Of a stretch of DNA of 64,000 bases, positions 26,267-35,506 are shown in pieces. The position numbers and the translations under genes are program-made. The notes beneath the pieces were generated by a model. It had not been told where the DNA came from and searched no databases. It saw only the letters and a program-made list of their open reading frames with translations. Origin of the DNA: Caldicellulosiruptor naganoensis (GTDB lineage: Bacteria > Bacillota > Thermoanaerobacteria > Caldicellulosiruptorales > Caldicellulosiruptoraceae); the NCBI RefSeq assembly GCF_026914285.1, contig NZ_CP113864.1, positions 212,582 through 276,581 on the forward strand. The letters are read 5' to 3'. The stretch's first letter is position 1, and each line of letters starts with the position of its first letter.

Positions 26267-27238
26267 TCATCCAATGATAAAGTTAAAAAGATATCCTGTG
26301 AGGACTATTCCACAACCAACAATTGATACAAATATAGCCAAAAGCTTTGGCTTTAAAACCCTTCTCAAAAGTATCATCTCTGGAAGAGAAAGGGCAGTTA
26401 CGCTCATCATAAAAGCTAAAGAGGTACCCATTGAAACGCCAAGACGCCTGAGCTCACTCACAAGAGGAATTATTCCAGCAGCATTTGAATAAAGAGGTAT
26501 TCCAATCAGTGTTGCAATAAATACTGCAAATGGGTTGTCTTTTCCAGCCAAAGTAGCAAGCGCTCCGGTTGGAATGTACCCGTGCATCCATGCACCTATC
26601 CCAATACCAATAACTACATATACCCGTACTTTTCTAATTAACTCAACAGTAAACTGCCATGTCTCTTTTATACGCTGTTTTAAAGTCTTTTTTTGCTCTA
26701 AAGCTTCAACATTTCCTACTTTTATCTTAAACACGTAATCTTCAACATACTTTTCAAGTCCAAACTTTCCTATGATGATACCGCTTATAATTGCAATTAT
26801 TTCACCAGAAATGATGTAAATCAAAGCGATTTTGAGTCCAAAGTTTGCATAAAGTAGTCCAAGTGCAACCTCATTTACCATTGGCGCTGCTATTAGGTAT
26901 GAGAAGGTAACACCAAGCGGAATTCCAGCTTCAACAAACCCTATAAAAAGCGGCACGGCAGAACACGAGCAAAATGGCGTTACAATTCCAAGCATTGCTG
27001 CTAAAATGTGTGCTATAAATGTTTTTCTTTTGTTTTTTGCAAGAAGGTCACGGGTTTTCTCTGGCGAGAAAAAACTTCTTATAAATGTTATAACAAAGAC
27101 AATTATAAATAGCAAAATAAAGATTTTGATTGTGTCAAATATGAAAAAGTTAAGTGCAGAGCCAAGTTTTGAGCCTTCTTTGATATTTAAAAGATTGTAT
27201 ACGACAAAGTCAGCAAATTTCTGAACAGGAGAAAACAA
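26267..27238 (-). CDS. Permease of the DUF318/ArsP family
   Basis: A 323-residue protein with about eight membrane helices. TPFCSCSAVPLFIGFVEAGIPLG near residues 82-104 carries the paired-cysteine signature of this family, and APMVNEVALGLL near 113 is also typical. Family members such as ArsP export organoarsenicals; many are uncharacterised. It lies between arsR-like and thioredoxin-like genes on one strand, which supports metalloid efflux. A TTG start at 27238 follows AGAGGTG. Confidence 0.82.
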   Translation of the reverse strand: MFSPVQKFADFVVYNLLNIKEGSKLGSALNFFIFDTIKIFILLFIIVFVITFIRSFFSPEKTRDLLAKNKRKTFIAHILAAMLGIVTPFCSCSAVPLFIGFVEAGIPLGVTFSYLIAAPMVNEVALGLLYANFGLKIALIYIISGEIIAIISGIIIGKFGLEKYVEDYVFKIKVGNVEALEQKKTLKQRIKETWQFTVELIRKVRVYVVIGIGIGAWMHGYIPTGALATLAGKDNPFAVFIATLIGIPLYSNAAGIIPLVSELRRLGVSMGTSLAFMMSVTALSLPEMILLRRVLKPKLLAIFVSIVGCGIVLTGYLFNFIIG

Positions 27239-27262
27239 TTTAGTATCACACCTCTTGCTTTT

Positions 27263-27586
27263 TTAAATATCATCTGGTGCATGAGCGGTAGAAAGAGTTT
27301 CTATGTTTGAAATAACAATCTCTTCCGCGTCTTTCAAAAGGAGCTTCACATATTCATTTTTAATTCTATAATGTATGTTTAGCCCTACTTTACGTGTATC
27401 CACCACTCCCGCATCTTTTAAGATTTTAAGGTGCTGAGAAAGATTTGGCTGGGAGTACTCAACAAGCCGATTTAGCTCACATACACATTTTTCACCATCT
27501 AATAAGATCTTTACAATCTTCACACGAAGCGGGTGTGATAGTGCTTTGAACACCTTTGCTAAAGCTTCATCCTTGACCAATTTCAT
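27263..27586 (-). CDS. ArsR-family metalloregulator
   Basis: A 107-residue winged-helix repressor with GEKCVCELNRL near residues 30-40, the CxC metal-binding motif of ArsR in helix alpha-3, and recognition helix SQPNLSQHLKILKDAGVV. It would leave DNA on binding As(III)/Sb(III) or a similar soft metal. I choose ATG 27586 with AAAGG 5 bases before; an in-frame GTG lies two codons upstream. It is the first gene of the operon arsR-permease-thioredoxin (24-bp gap). Confidence 0.9.
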   Translation of the reverse strand: MKLVKDEALAKVFKALSHPLRVKIVKILLDGEKCVCELNRLVEYSQPNLSQHLKILKDAGVVDTRKVGLNIHYRIKNEYVKLLLKDAEEIVISNIETLSTAHAPDDI

Positions 27587-27744
27587 ATTCACCTTTCCTA
27601 TAAATACATAAGCATTTAATTATATAATAAAGCAAAAAATGAAAAATGCAAGTGGAAATTAATACTTGTAAAACACTTAAAGTCTTAACAGATTGTTTAC
27701 AATTTTTTAACCGACTATTTATACTTTCGTAAAAATTAAGAGAT

Positions 27745-27750
27745 TATAAT
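27745..27750 (+). promoter_or_regulatory. Probable -10 element for the FtsX-like gene
   Basis: TATAAT lies 36 bases before the ATG at 27786; the -35 is weak. The gap 27587-27785 is divergent and must also carry the arsR promoter. Confidence 0.45.
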
Positions 27751-27785
27751 TTAACTAAAAGAACGAGGGAGTGAGCTAAAACACG

Positions 27786-29217
27786 ATGAAAAGTTTGTTC
27801 AAACGTGCAATTAGAAACATCCTAAGAATCCCTGCAAGAAGCATTTTACTTGCATTATTGATATTTATTGTTTCATTCTTAGCCATGATGGGTTTTGCAA
27901 TTGATAGTGGCAAAAAGACAAGTATAGAGAATATTAGAAGAAGTTTAGGAAATGACGTCAGACTAAGTGTTAATTTCAGGGAACTTATGAGAAGGTATCA
28001 ACAAGGCGAAGATGTAGAAATTCCAACATTAACAGAGGAGATTGCTAAAAAGCCACTATCATCAAAGTACATAATAAACTATAACTTTGTCATAACACAG
28101 AATGCGACCTCAGATACAATAAAGCCAGTAGAATAAGTCTTCCAAACGACAATGCAAAAAGAGCAGGTGGACAGTTATTCGGCTTTGGAATGCGTGGTCA
28201 AGACCAACAAACATTTAAATTGGTTGCTGATTTAAAGCCTAAACTTTCAAATGAATTCAGAAATGGGAATAAAGAAATAGTTCAAGGCAGGTTTATTTCT
28301 CAAACAGATTTGAAGAATAAAGCTTATGTTGTAGTTGTTGATAAGCTTCTTGCCGAAAAAACGGTCTTAAGGTTGGAAGTCAATTTGATTTGAAAATAGC
28401 AGATTCGACAAAATCGTTCAAAGTAAAAGTTATTGGAATTTGTGATGACAAGACAACCACAGAGGAGCAAAACAACTTCTCAGCAATGTCCAGCAATACA
28501 ATTTATATCCCTTATACAACTTTAAAGGAAATCATAAAGTCTATAAATCCCGATGCGGCAGATGAGATTACATATGCAATGTATTATCTTGACAATCCTT
28601 TAAATGTTGACAAATTCAGAAGTGACGTTCAAAAACTTGGAATTGATACAACCAAGTTTATGCTAAATGCCAATGATAATCTTTTTAACAGAATAGCTGC
28701 TCCAATTGAGAGAGTTTCAAAATTTTCAAGAGTAACAATAATTGGAATACTGATAGGTGGTGCAATTATAATAATGCTTCTTATGAGCATTGTGATAAGA
28801 GAAAGAAAACTTGAGATTGGAATTTTGCGTTTGCTGGGCTTGAAGAAAGGCAAGCTTGCAGCTCAGTTTGCAATGGAAGCTTTGATAATAACTCTTGTTG
28901 CTACAATCTTAGGTGGTGCAATTGGCGGTGCTCTTTCTCAAAATGTTGCAAATGCACTTTTGAACAAGGAGATAAATGCCCAGCAGCAGGCTTTTGAACA
29001 GAGAGGATTTATGATGATGGTGCAAAGGGATGTGAATTTGCCTAATAGAATACAGCAAAGGTATTCTGATCTGACAAAGCTTGAAGTCAAGATAGGAGCA
29101 AATGAGATTTTAAAATTGTGTGGAGTTTCGCTATTTTTAGTCCTTTGCGCAAGTACAATTTAGATTTACAGTATCTCACGATTTGAACCTATGAGTTTGC
29201 TGGTAAGTAGGTCTTAA
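27786..29217 (+). pseudogene. FtsX/MacB-type ABC transporter permease, two frameshifts and a stop
   Basis: Fragments in different frames together give a permease of about 475 residues. The N-terminal helix is ARSILLALLIFIVSFLAMMG; an extracytoplasmic domain is followed by FtsX helices (VTIIGILIGGAIIIMLLMSI, ALIITLVATILGGAIGGA) and the IRERKLEIGILRLLGLKKG motif. Break 1 is near 28129 (one base missing). Break 2 is near 28360 in a run of six A that should be seven. An in-frame TAG at 29161 cuts off the last helix end and SRFEPMSLLVSRS. It forms a unit with the ATPase gene downstream. It is probably an efflux or lipoprotein-type transporter. Confidence 0.75.
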
Positions 29218-29240
29218 AAAAGAAAAGGCGAGGAGATAAA

Positions 29241-29968
29241 ATGGAAGAGATATTGCGGCTTGAAAATGTTAAATATTCGTATAAATCTGGCGCAAATGAA
29301 GTCATGGCTGTGAAAAATGCTACAGCAACCTTTTACAGTAACAAGCTTTATTCCATTGTAGGCAGGTCAGGTTCTGGTAAATCAACATTGCTGTCATTAA
29401 TGGCAGGACTTGACTTACCACAAGAAGAGAATATATATTTCTGTGGCAAGAGTTTAAAAGAGATTGACAGGGACTTTTATAGAAGCCACGATGTTGGAAT
29501 AGTATACCAATCATACAATTTAATACCTTATACACTGCATATGAGAATGTCGAACTTGCCTTAGATGTAATGGGCGGTACAGTAGAAAACAAAGATGAGC
29601 TTATTTATGAGGTTTTAGGGAAAGTAGGGATTGACAGAGAAAAAGCAAAAAGAAAAGCATCGCGCCTCAGTGGTGGAGAACAGCAGAGAGTGGCAATTGC
29701 AAGAGCGCTGGCTATCAATCCAAAGTTAATTTTAGCTGATGAACCGACGGGGAACCTTGACTCAGAGACAAGCGATGAGATATGTAAGATATTTTTAGAT
29801 CTTGCTCATCAGGATGGAAAATGTGTAATAATTGTCACACACTCAAAAGAAGTGGCAAGACTTTCGGATGAGATATATCAAATGAAAGATGGAGTGTTGC
29901 AATCTACGCTTGTTGAGAAGAGTAACGAAAACGAGGAGGCAAATGCATTTGTAGACTCCTCCTTTTAA
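29241..29968 (+). pseudogene. ABC transporter ATPase (LolD/MacB type), frameshifted
   Basis: Two frames encode one ATPase of about 242 residues. Walker A GRSGSGKST lies near residues 42-50, the signature LSGGEQQR near 148 and Walker B LILADEPTGNLD near 168. The frame breaks near 29530-29540, where one base is missing: YNLIPY must continue TAYENVELALDVM. It is the partner of the FtsX-like permease ending at 29217. Start ATG 29241, with AAGGCGAGGAG upstream. Confidence 0.82.
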
Positions 29969-29978
29969 CATAGATTTT

Positions 29979-30034
29979 GGAAGGGGCTCTATAGGCAAAG
30001 GATTTACTTTTTGCCAGAGCCCCTTCCTTTGTTG
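29979..30034 (+). terminator. Strong terminator after the ABC genes
   Basis: GGAAGGGGCTCT (29979-29990) pairs over 12 bp with AGAGCCCCTTCC (30016-30027), with an inner GGCAAA/TTTGCC stem, then TTTGTTG. The rest of the gap, 30035-30285, shows nothing recognisable. Confidence 0.8.
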
Positions 30035-30285
30035 TGCAGTTTAATTCTGAGTTCGTTCTCGATTTTCATAATATCTAAATTTCTTCCTACTAATTCTGTT
30101 ATGAGAACTTAAATACATTCAATACCTTTTGATTTGTAGTGAATCAATATTTTGATTTTTAAAACAATAATAATGAGGGCAGTTTTCAGTTTTGTTTCCT
30201 TTAAGATATGGTTCAGGGAAGTCTTCAAAGAATTTGTCACTCAGTATGTAAAAGAAATGTTCGTGTAATTGAATCTAAAAAAGAT

Positions 30286-31023
30286 TTAAATTAGCAAATT
30301 TACCCCATACCAGACAGCAGGCACAAATATTGCAGGGAGAAGATTGCCAACTTTAATTTTAGATATTCCAAGCATGTTAAGACCTATTGCAAATATCAAA
30401 ACAGAACCTACCATTGACATCTGAAGTACAACAGTGTCTGTCAAAAGAGGTTTCAAAAGCCCGGCAAGAAGTGTGATTGACCCCTGGTATAAAAGCACAA
30501 CAATACTTGAAAACATAACGCCTATTCCAAGTGTTGCAGAAAATATCACAGAAGTAACACCATCTAAGATTGATTTTGCAAAGAGAATAGAAAAGTTGCG
30601 ATTAAGCCCGTCCTCAAGGCTTCCTACAATTGCCATGGCTCCGACGCAAAACACAAGGCTTGCTGTGACAAACCCTTCTGTAAATGTAGAATTTTCAAAT
30701 TTTATCACCTTCGATACTGCCTTTTTTATTCTCTCACCAAGTCTGTCCAAAAAATCTTCGATTTTCAATATTTCACCTACAAGCCCGCCAATTACAAGCG
30801 AGAATATCATAAGCATTATGTACTGCCTGTCGATTCTGCCGCTATTTAACACTTTGAATATTCCCTGAAGCACTCCCGATATTCCGATGAAGATGACAGA
30901 TAACGATATTGCCTGCATAATTGTAGATTTGAACCTTTCTGGGATACCAAACTTTAACACAAGTCCCAAAATTGACCCTGCAATCACAGCAGCAGCGTTT
31001 ACAATGGTCCCAAGCCCTATCAT
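30286..31023 (-). CDS. DUF554-family membrane protein
   Basis: A 245-residue protein with about seven hydrophobic helices. It begins MIGLGTIVNAAAVIAGSILG, the typical DUF554 start, and contains SLVIGGLVGEILKIED and a FCVGAMAIVGSLEDGL segment. It starts at ATG 31023 after AAGGAGAGG; the longer frame to 31125 has no such site. The molecular function of this family is not established; transport is a guess. Confidence 0.85.
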   Translation of the reverse strand: MIGLGTIVNAAAVIAGSILGLVLKFGIPERFKSTIMQAISLSVIFIGISGVLQGIFKVLNSGRIDRQYIMLMIFSLVIGGLVGEILKIEDFLDRLGERIKKAVSKVIKFENSTFTEGFVTASLVFCVGAMAIVGSLEDGLNRNFSILFAKSILDGVTSVIFSATLGIGVMFSSIVVLLYQGSITLLAGLLKPLLTDTVVLQMSMVGSVLIFAIGLNMLGISKIKVGNLLPAIFVPAVWYGVNLLI

Positions 31024-31261
31024 TGATGTCCTCTCCTTCTTGATAAAATTTTTTGACTGGCAGATAGTTATATTAGTATAATAGTTATGAAGGTATAAAT
31101 TATAACTTCTTAAGTTTCTCCACATCTTAGGTCATAATAGCCCAATAATTATGTTTTAATAAGTTGATACAATCTTTTGCAATTTATTTGGACCTGCATT
31201 TTTGATTATTATATTACTTTCCAGCATTTTTTTCAAACAAAAGTTTAAGGAGTGATTAAAA

Positions 31262-31759
31262 GTGCAGATAACTCAAGAAATTATAAACCAGATTGCAGAT
31301 AATATGCTTTCCATATTTCCAATGCTCACAAAAAATGTGCTCAAAAAGGACGAGTTTACTGAAAAGTATGGACTTCCACCGCGTTTTATCCACATTCTAC
31401 ACATTTTAGACCATTTTGGGCCAATGTCAATAAGCGAGATGTCAAAAAGACTTTCTATTCTTGCTCCGAACATGACGCCGCTTATCGACAAGTTGATTTC
31501 AGAGGGTTATGTCAAAAGAAGTCAGGCTGCATCAGACAGAAGAGTATCTATTATTGAGATAACTCAAAAGGGTAAAGAACTTACCCATCTTCACACCCAG
31601 TGGGTCAATCACAACCTAAAGAAGCATTTACAGAACCTGTCTGATGATGAGATTGAAGAGCTGTGGTATGTGCTAAAGAGACTTAAAAAACTTGTCATGA
31701 AGATGATTGGTTGTAGCCATCATAAGGAGGATGAAGAAAAAGATGTTAAAGCTTTTTAG
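31262..31759 (+). CDS. MarR-family transcriptional regulator
   Basis: A 165-residue winged-helix regulator. The recognition region is MSISEMSKRLSILAPNMTPLIDKLISEGYV, followed by the wing RSQAASDRRVSIIEITQKG near residues 78-102. It starts with GTG at 31262, with AAGGAG 9 bases before. It overlaps the first exporter gene by 17 bp, so it most likely regulates its own operon with the ABC exporter in response to an exported compound. Confidence 0.92.
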   Translation: MQITQEIINQIADNMLSIFPMLTKNVLKKDEFTEKYGLPPRFIHILHILDHFGPMSISEMSKRLSILAPNMTPLIDKLISEGYVKRSQAASDRRVSIIEITQKGKELTHLHTQWVNHNLKKHLQNLSDDEIEELWYVLKRLKKLVMKMIGCSHHKEDEEKDVKAF

Positions 31760-33479
31760 GTATCTAAAACCGTATACATGGGCGGTGGTATTAGCTCCGC
31801 TTTTCATGCTTTTAGAGGTTGTGATGGACCTCATGCAGCCAAGGTTTTTGGAGAGAATAATAGATGTTGGACTCAAAAATGGGGATATGGCGTATATTTT
31901 CAGAACCGGGCTTTTGATGATTTTGGCAGCAGTTGTAGGAATGATAGGCGGTGGCGGCTGTGTTGTTTTTTCAAGCATTGCAAGCCAAAACTTTGCATTT
32001 GATTTGAGAAATGATCTGTTCAAGAAAGTTATGGCTTTTTCGTTCAAAAACATTGACAGGTTCAAGCCAGAAACTTTAATCACAAGGCTTACAAACGATG
32101 TCATGCAGATGCAAAATATTGTCATGATGTCTTTGAGAATTGTTGTAAGAGCTCCACTTCTTTTCATAGGTGGGCTTGTGATGGCTGTTATGATAAATCC
32201 AAAGCTTTCCATCATTTTATTTATTGCAATTCCCTTTGTAATTTTAATATTTTACTTTATGGTCAAAAAGAGTTTTCCACTGTTTTCAACTCTTCAAAAG
32301 AAAATAGATAGGGTCAATGCAGTTATGCGTGAGAATTTACTGGGAGCTCGACTTGTAAAAGCATTTGTCAGGCATGAACATGAAAAGTCAAGGTTTTTAA
32401 AGGCAAATCAAGACCTTTTGGATGTATCACTCCAAGCCTTTGGGCTGATTGTGATTGCAATGCCACTTTTTATGCTTGTAATGAACATGAGTATGGTAGG
32501 GGTTGTATGGTTTGGGGCAGTTCAGATAAAAGCAGCCAATATGCAGGTTGGTGAGCTTATGGCATTTATAAACTACACATTGCAAATTCTATTTTCGTTG
32601 ATGATGATAGGCAATATCTTTTTGTTCATTACAAGGGCAAGCGCCTCTGCTGAGAGAATAAATGAGGTTTTAAATTGTGAGATTGACATCAAAAACAAAG
32701 ATGGGGCGATTACAACTCCAATAAAAGAAGGAAAGGTGGAATTTAGAAATGTCACATTTTATTACAATGAAGAAGAAAAAAGCCCTGCTCTTTGCGGAAT
32801 CTCTTTTGTTGCAAAGCCCGGTGAAGTTGTTGGGATAATCGGCACAACAGGTTCAGGAAAATCAACTTTAGTAAGTCTTATCCCGAGACTTTACGATGCT
32901 ACAGAAGGCGAGGTTTTGATTGACGGAATAAATGTTAAAGACTATGATGTGACCGTTTTAAGAAAGAGTATCAGCATGGTATTGCAGGACACTGTACTTT
33001 TCACAGGGACTATAAAAGATAACATTGCATGGGGAAATGAAGATGCATCAATGGAAGAGATAATAGAGGCAGCAAAAGTTGCCCAGGCTCATGACTTTAT
33101 AATGAGTTTTGAAAAAGGCTATGACACAGAGGTATCTGAGCGAGGTGTGAATCTTTCCGGTGGGCAAAAACAGAGAATCTCTATTGCAAGAGCTATCTTA
33201 AAAAAGCCAAAGATACTCATTTTAGACGACTGCACATCAGCTGTTGACATGGCGACAGAAAAAAGAATCCAAGCAGCCTTGAAAGAATATATCAAAGGTA
33301 CCACTACATTTATAATTGCCCAGAGAATCTCTTCTATAAAACATGCAGACAAAATTTTGGTAATGGATGGAGGAAGGATTGTAGCACAGGGTACACATGA
33401 AGAACTTTTGAAAAGCTGCCCGATTTATCAGGAGATTTATCAGACTCAGATGGGAGAGGGGGAAGGACAAATTGCCTGA
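31743..33479 (+). CDS. ABC exporter subunit A (heterodimeric multidrug type)
   Basis: A 578-residue half-transporter with six membrane helices and one ATPase domain. Walker A GTTGSGKST lies near residue 366, the signature LSGGQKQR near 472 and Walker B ILILDDCTS near 494. The residue after the Walker B Asp is Asp, not the catalytic Glu, marking the degenerate-site subunit of a heterodimer (LmrC/TM287-like). I prefer ATG 31743 (MLKLFRYLKPY); an ATG at 31731 directly abuts AAGGAGG, and the open frame extends to a TTG at 31707. It overlaps the marR gene and the next subunit. Confidence 0.9.
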   Translation: MLKLFRYLKPYTWAVVLAPLFMLLEVVMDLMQPRFLERIIDVGLKNGDMAYIFRTGLLMILAAVVGMIGGGGCVVFSSIASQNFAFDLRNDLFKKVMAFSFKNIDRFKPETLITRLTNDVMQMQNIVMMSLRIVVRAPLLFIGGLVMAVMINPKLSIILFIAIPFVILIFYFMVKKSFPLFSTLQKKIDRVNAVMRENLLGARLVKAFVRHEHEKSRFLKANQDLLDVSLQAFGLIVIAMPLFMLVMNMSMVGVVWFGAVQIKAANMQVGELMAFINYTLQILFSLMMIGNIFLFITRASASAERINEVLNCEIDIKNKDGAITTPIKEGKVEFRNVTFYYNEEEKSPALCGISFVAKPGEVVGIIGTTGSGKSTLVSLIPRLYDATEGEVLIDGINVKDYDVTVLRKSISMVLQDTVLFTGTIKDNIAWGNEDASMEEIIEAAKVAQAHDFIMSFEKGYDTEVSERGVNLSGGQKQRISIARAILKKPKILILDDCTSAVDMATEKRIQAALKEYIKGTTTFIIAQRISSIKHADKILVMDGGRIVAQGTHEELLKSCPIYQEIYQTQMGEGEGQIA

Positions 33480-35316
33480 AGGAAGAAAAAAAGATGTGCA
33501 AACACCGCAACCTGCCTTTGGACCTGGTCCTGGGCCAGGAAGAGGGCCAAAGCACAGATTTTTTCATCCTAGAGCAAAGCCAAAAGATTTAAAAAATACA
33601 CTCAGAAGGCTATGGAGGTATTTTGGCAGGTATAAAATTGCACTTTTGGGTGTGTTCTTGCTGATAACAATTAGCTCATTTATCTCAATAATTTCACCGC
33701 TTTTGATACAAAAAGCCATAGATAAGTATATAGTACCCAGAAAATTTACAGGGCTTGTAAATATCATCTTTGCAATGATTGTTTTGTATATTTTAAACTC
33801 AATCTTTGCATATTTTCAAGGCTATAGTATGATGAAAATTTCCCAGAAAGTTGTTTTCAATATGCGAAATGATATGTTTTCAAAGCTTCAAAAACTTCCT
33901 ATAAAAATCTTTGATACCCGTGCTCATGGTGATTTGATGAGCAGGCTTACAAACGATATAGACGTTGTTAACAACACCATCAATGCAAGTGTGACTTCTA
34001 TTTTCTCAAGCGTAATTACACTTGTGGGCTCTGTCATTGTCATGTTGACAATAAGCCCAATTTTGACAGTTTGTACTTTGCTCGTTGTGCCGCTTATGTT
34101 CATCTTGACAAACTGGATTGCTAAAAACACAAGAGAATACTTTTCACAAAACCAAAAACTGCTTGGCAAACTCAATGGGGTAATTGAAGAGGACATCACA
34201 GGTCAAAAAGTCATAAAGGTGTTCACAAGAGAGGAAAAGGAGATAAACAAGTTTATTGATATAAACAGGCAGCTGACTTCTGTTGGAATAAAAGCTCAGA
34301 TTCTATCTGGGGTAATTCCGCCGCTTATGAATATGCTCAACAACTTTGCTTTTATAATTGTTGCAGCAGTAGGTGGGTATTTAGCGCTAAAAGGATTGGT
34401 TTCAATTGGCAGCATCGCAAGTTTTATTCAGTATGCAAGACAGTTTGTACGTCCTTTAAACGAGCTTGCAAACCAGTTCAACCAGCTTCAATCTGCCTTT
34501 GCTGCAGCAGAAAGAGTCTTTGAGATAATGGACGAGGAAGAAGAAAGAGAAAATGAAAAAGATGCTATTGAGCTTACAAATATCAAGGGTGAGGTTGAAT
34601 TTAGGAACGTGTGGTTTTCTTACAAAGAAGGTGAACCTGTTTTAAAAGATGTAAGCTTTCACGCAAAGCCCGGACAGATGATAGCCTTGGTTGGTCCAAC
34701 TGGTGCTGGCAAAACTACAATTGTCAATTTGCTTACAAGGTTTTATGATATTGACGAAGGTGAAATTCTCATTGATGGAATTGATATAAGGAAGATAAAA
34801 AGAGAGTCTTTGAGAAAAAGCCTCGGGATTGTACTTCAGGACACATATCTTTTCTCTGAGCCTGTGATGGAAAATATCCGTTATGGAAAGCTCACAGCAA
34901 AAGATGATGAGGTTATAAAAGCAGCTAAAATTGCAAATGCTCATGAGTTTATAAGACACCTGCCACACGGCTACAAAACAGTGCTCACAGATGGCGGGGC
35001 AGACCTTAGCCAAGGACAAAGACAGCTTTTGGCAATCGCAAGAGCAATTTTGTCTGACCCGGCAATACTCATCTTAGATGAGGCAACAAGCAACATCGAT
35101 ACAAGAACAGAAAAGCTTGTTGGGGAGGCAATGCAAAAGCTCATGCAGGGAAGAACAAGTTTTGTGATAGCCCACAGACTTTCCACCATCAGAAATGCAG
35201 ACCTCATCCTTGTCATATACAACGGCAGAATTATTGAACAGGGGACTCATGAGGAGCTTATAGCAAAGAAAGGGTTTTATTATAACCTCTATATGAGCCA
35301 GTTCGCAGTAGTGTAA
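33472..35316 (+). CDS. ABC exporter subunit B (heterodimeric multidrug type)
   Basis: A 614-residue half-transporter. A Pro/Gly-rich cytoplasmic extension (about residues 10-30, GPGPGPGRGP) precedes six membrane helices and the ATPase domain with GPTGAGKTT near 407, LSQGQRQ near 512 and LILDEATS near 533. It has the canonical catalytic Glu that subunit A lacks. Start TTG 33472 overlaps the end of subunit A by 8 bp, implying translational coupling and a 1:1 complex. The substrate is unknown. Confidence 0.9.
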   Translation: MPEGRKKDVQTPQPAFGPGPGPGRGPKHRFFHPRAKPKDLKNTLRRLWRYFGRYKIALLGVFLLITISSFISIISPLLIQKAIDKYIVPRKFTGLVNIIFAMIVLYILNSIFAYFQGYSMMKISQKVVFNMRNDMFSKLQKLPIKIFDTRAHGDLMSRLTNDIDVVNNTINASVTSIFSSVITLVGSVIVMLTISPILTVCTLLVVPLMFILTNWIAKNTREYFSQNQKLLGKLNGVIEEDITGQKVIKVFTREEKEINKFIDINRQLTSVGIKAQILSGVIPPLMNMLNNFAFIIVAAVGGYLALKGLVSIGSIASFIQYARQFVRPLNELANQFNQLQSAFAAAERVFEIMDEEEERENEKDAIELTNIKGEVEFRNVWFSYKEGEPVLKDVSFHAKPGQMIALVGPTGAGKTTIVNLLTRFYDIDEGEILIDGIDIRKIKRESLRKSLGIVLQDTYLFSEPVMENIRYGKLTAKDDEVIKAAKIANAHEFIRHLPHGYKTVLTDGGADLSQGQRQLLAIARAILSDPAILILDEATSNIDTRTEKLVGEAMQKLMQGRTSFVIAHRLSTIRNADLILVIYNGRIIEQGTHEELIAKKGFYYNLYMSQFAVV

Positions 35317-35506
35317 GAAGTCAGGGCAGTAGAACAAAAAGAGTTGTATGACTTTTTTGGAAATAATCTTGCCGCCAGTTTGAAATATATTGGGGTATAA
35401 TTGAAAGCGGTTAAATGACAAAGATAAATAAATATTAGGGTTAAAGCCATAAAAAGTGAGGGTAAAAATATATTAAACCTCCGAGGGGACTGGAGGAATT
35501 TGATTT

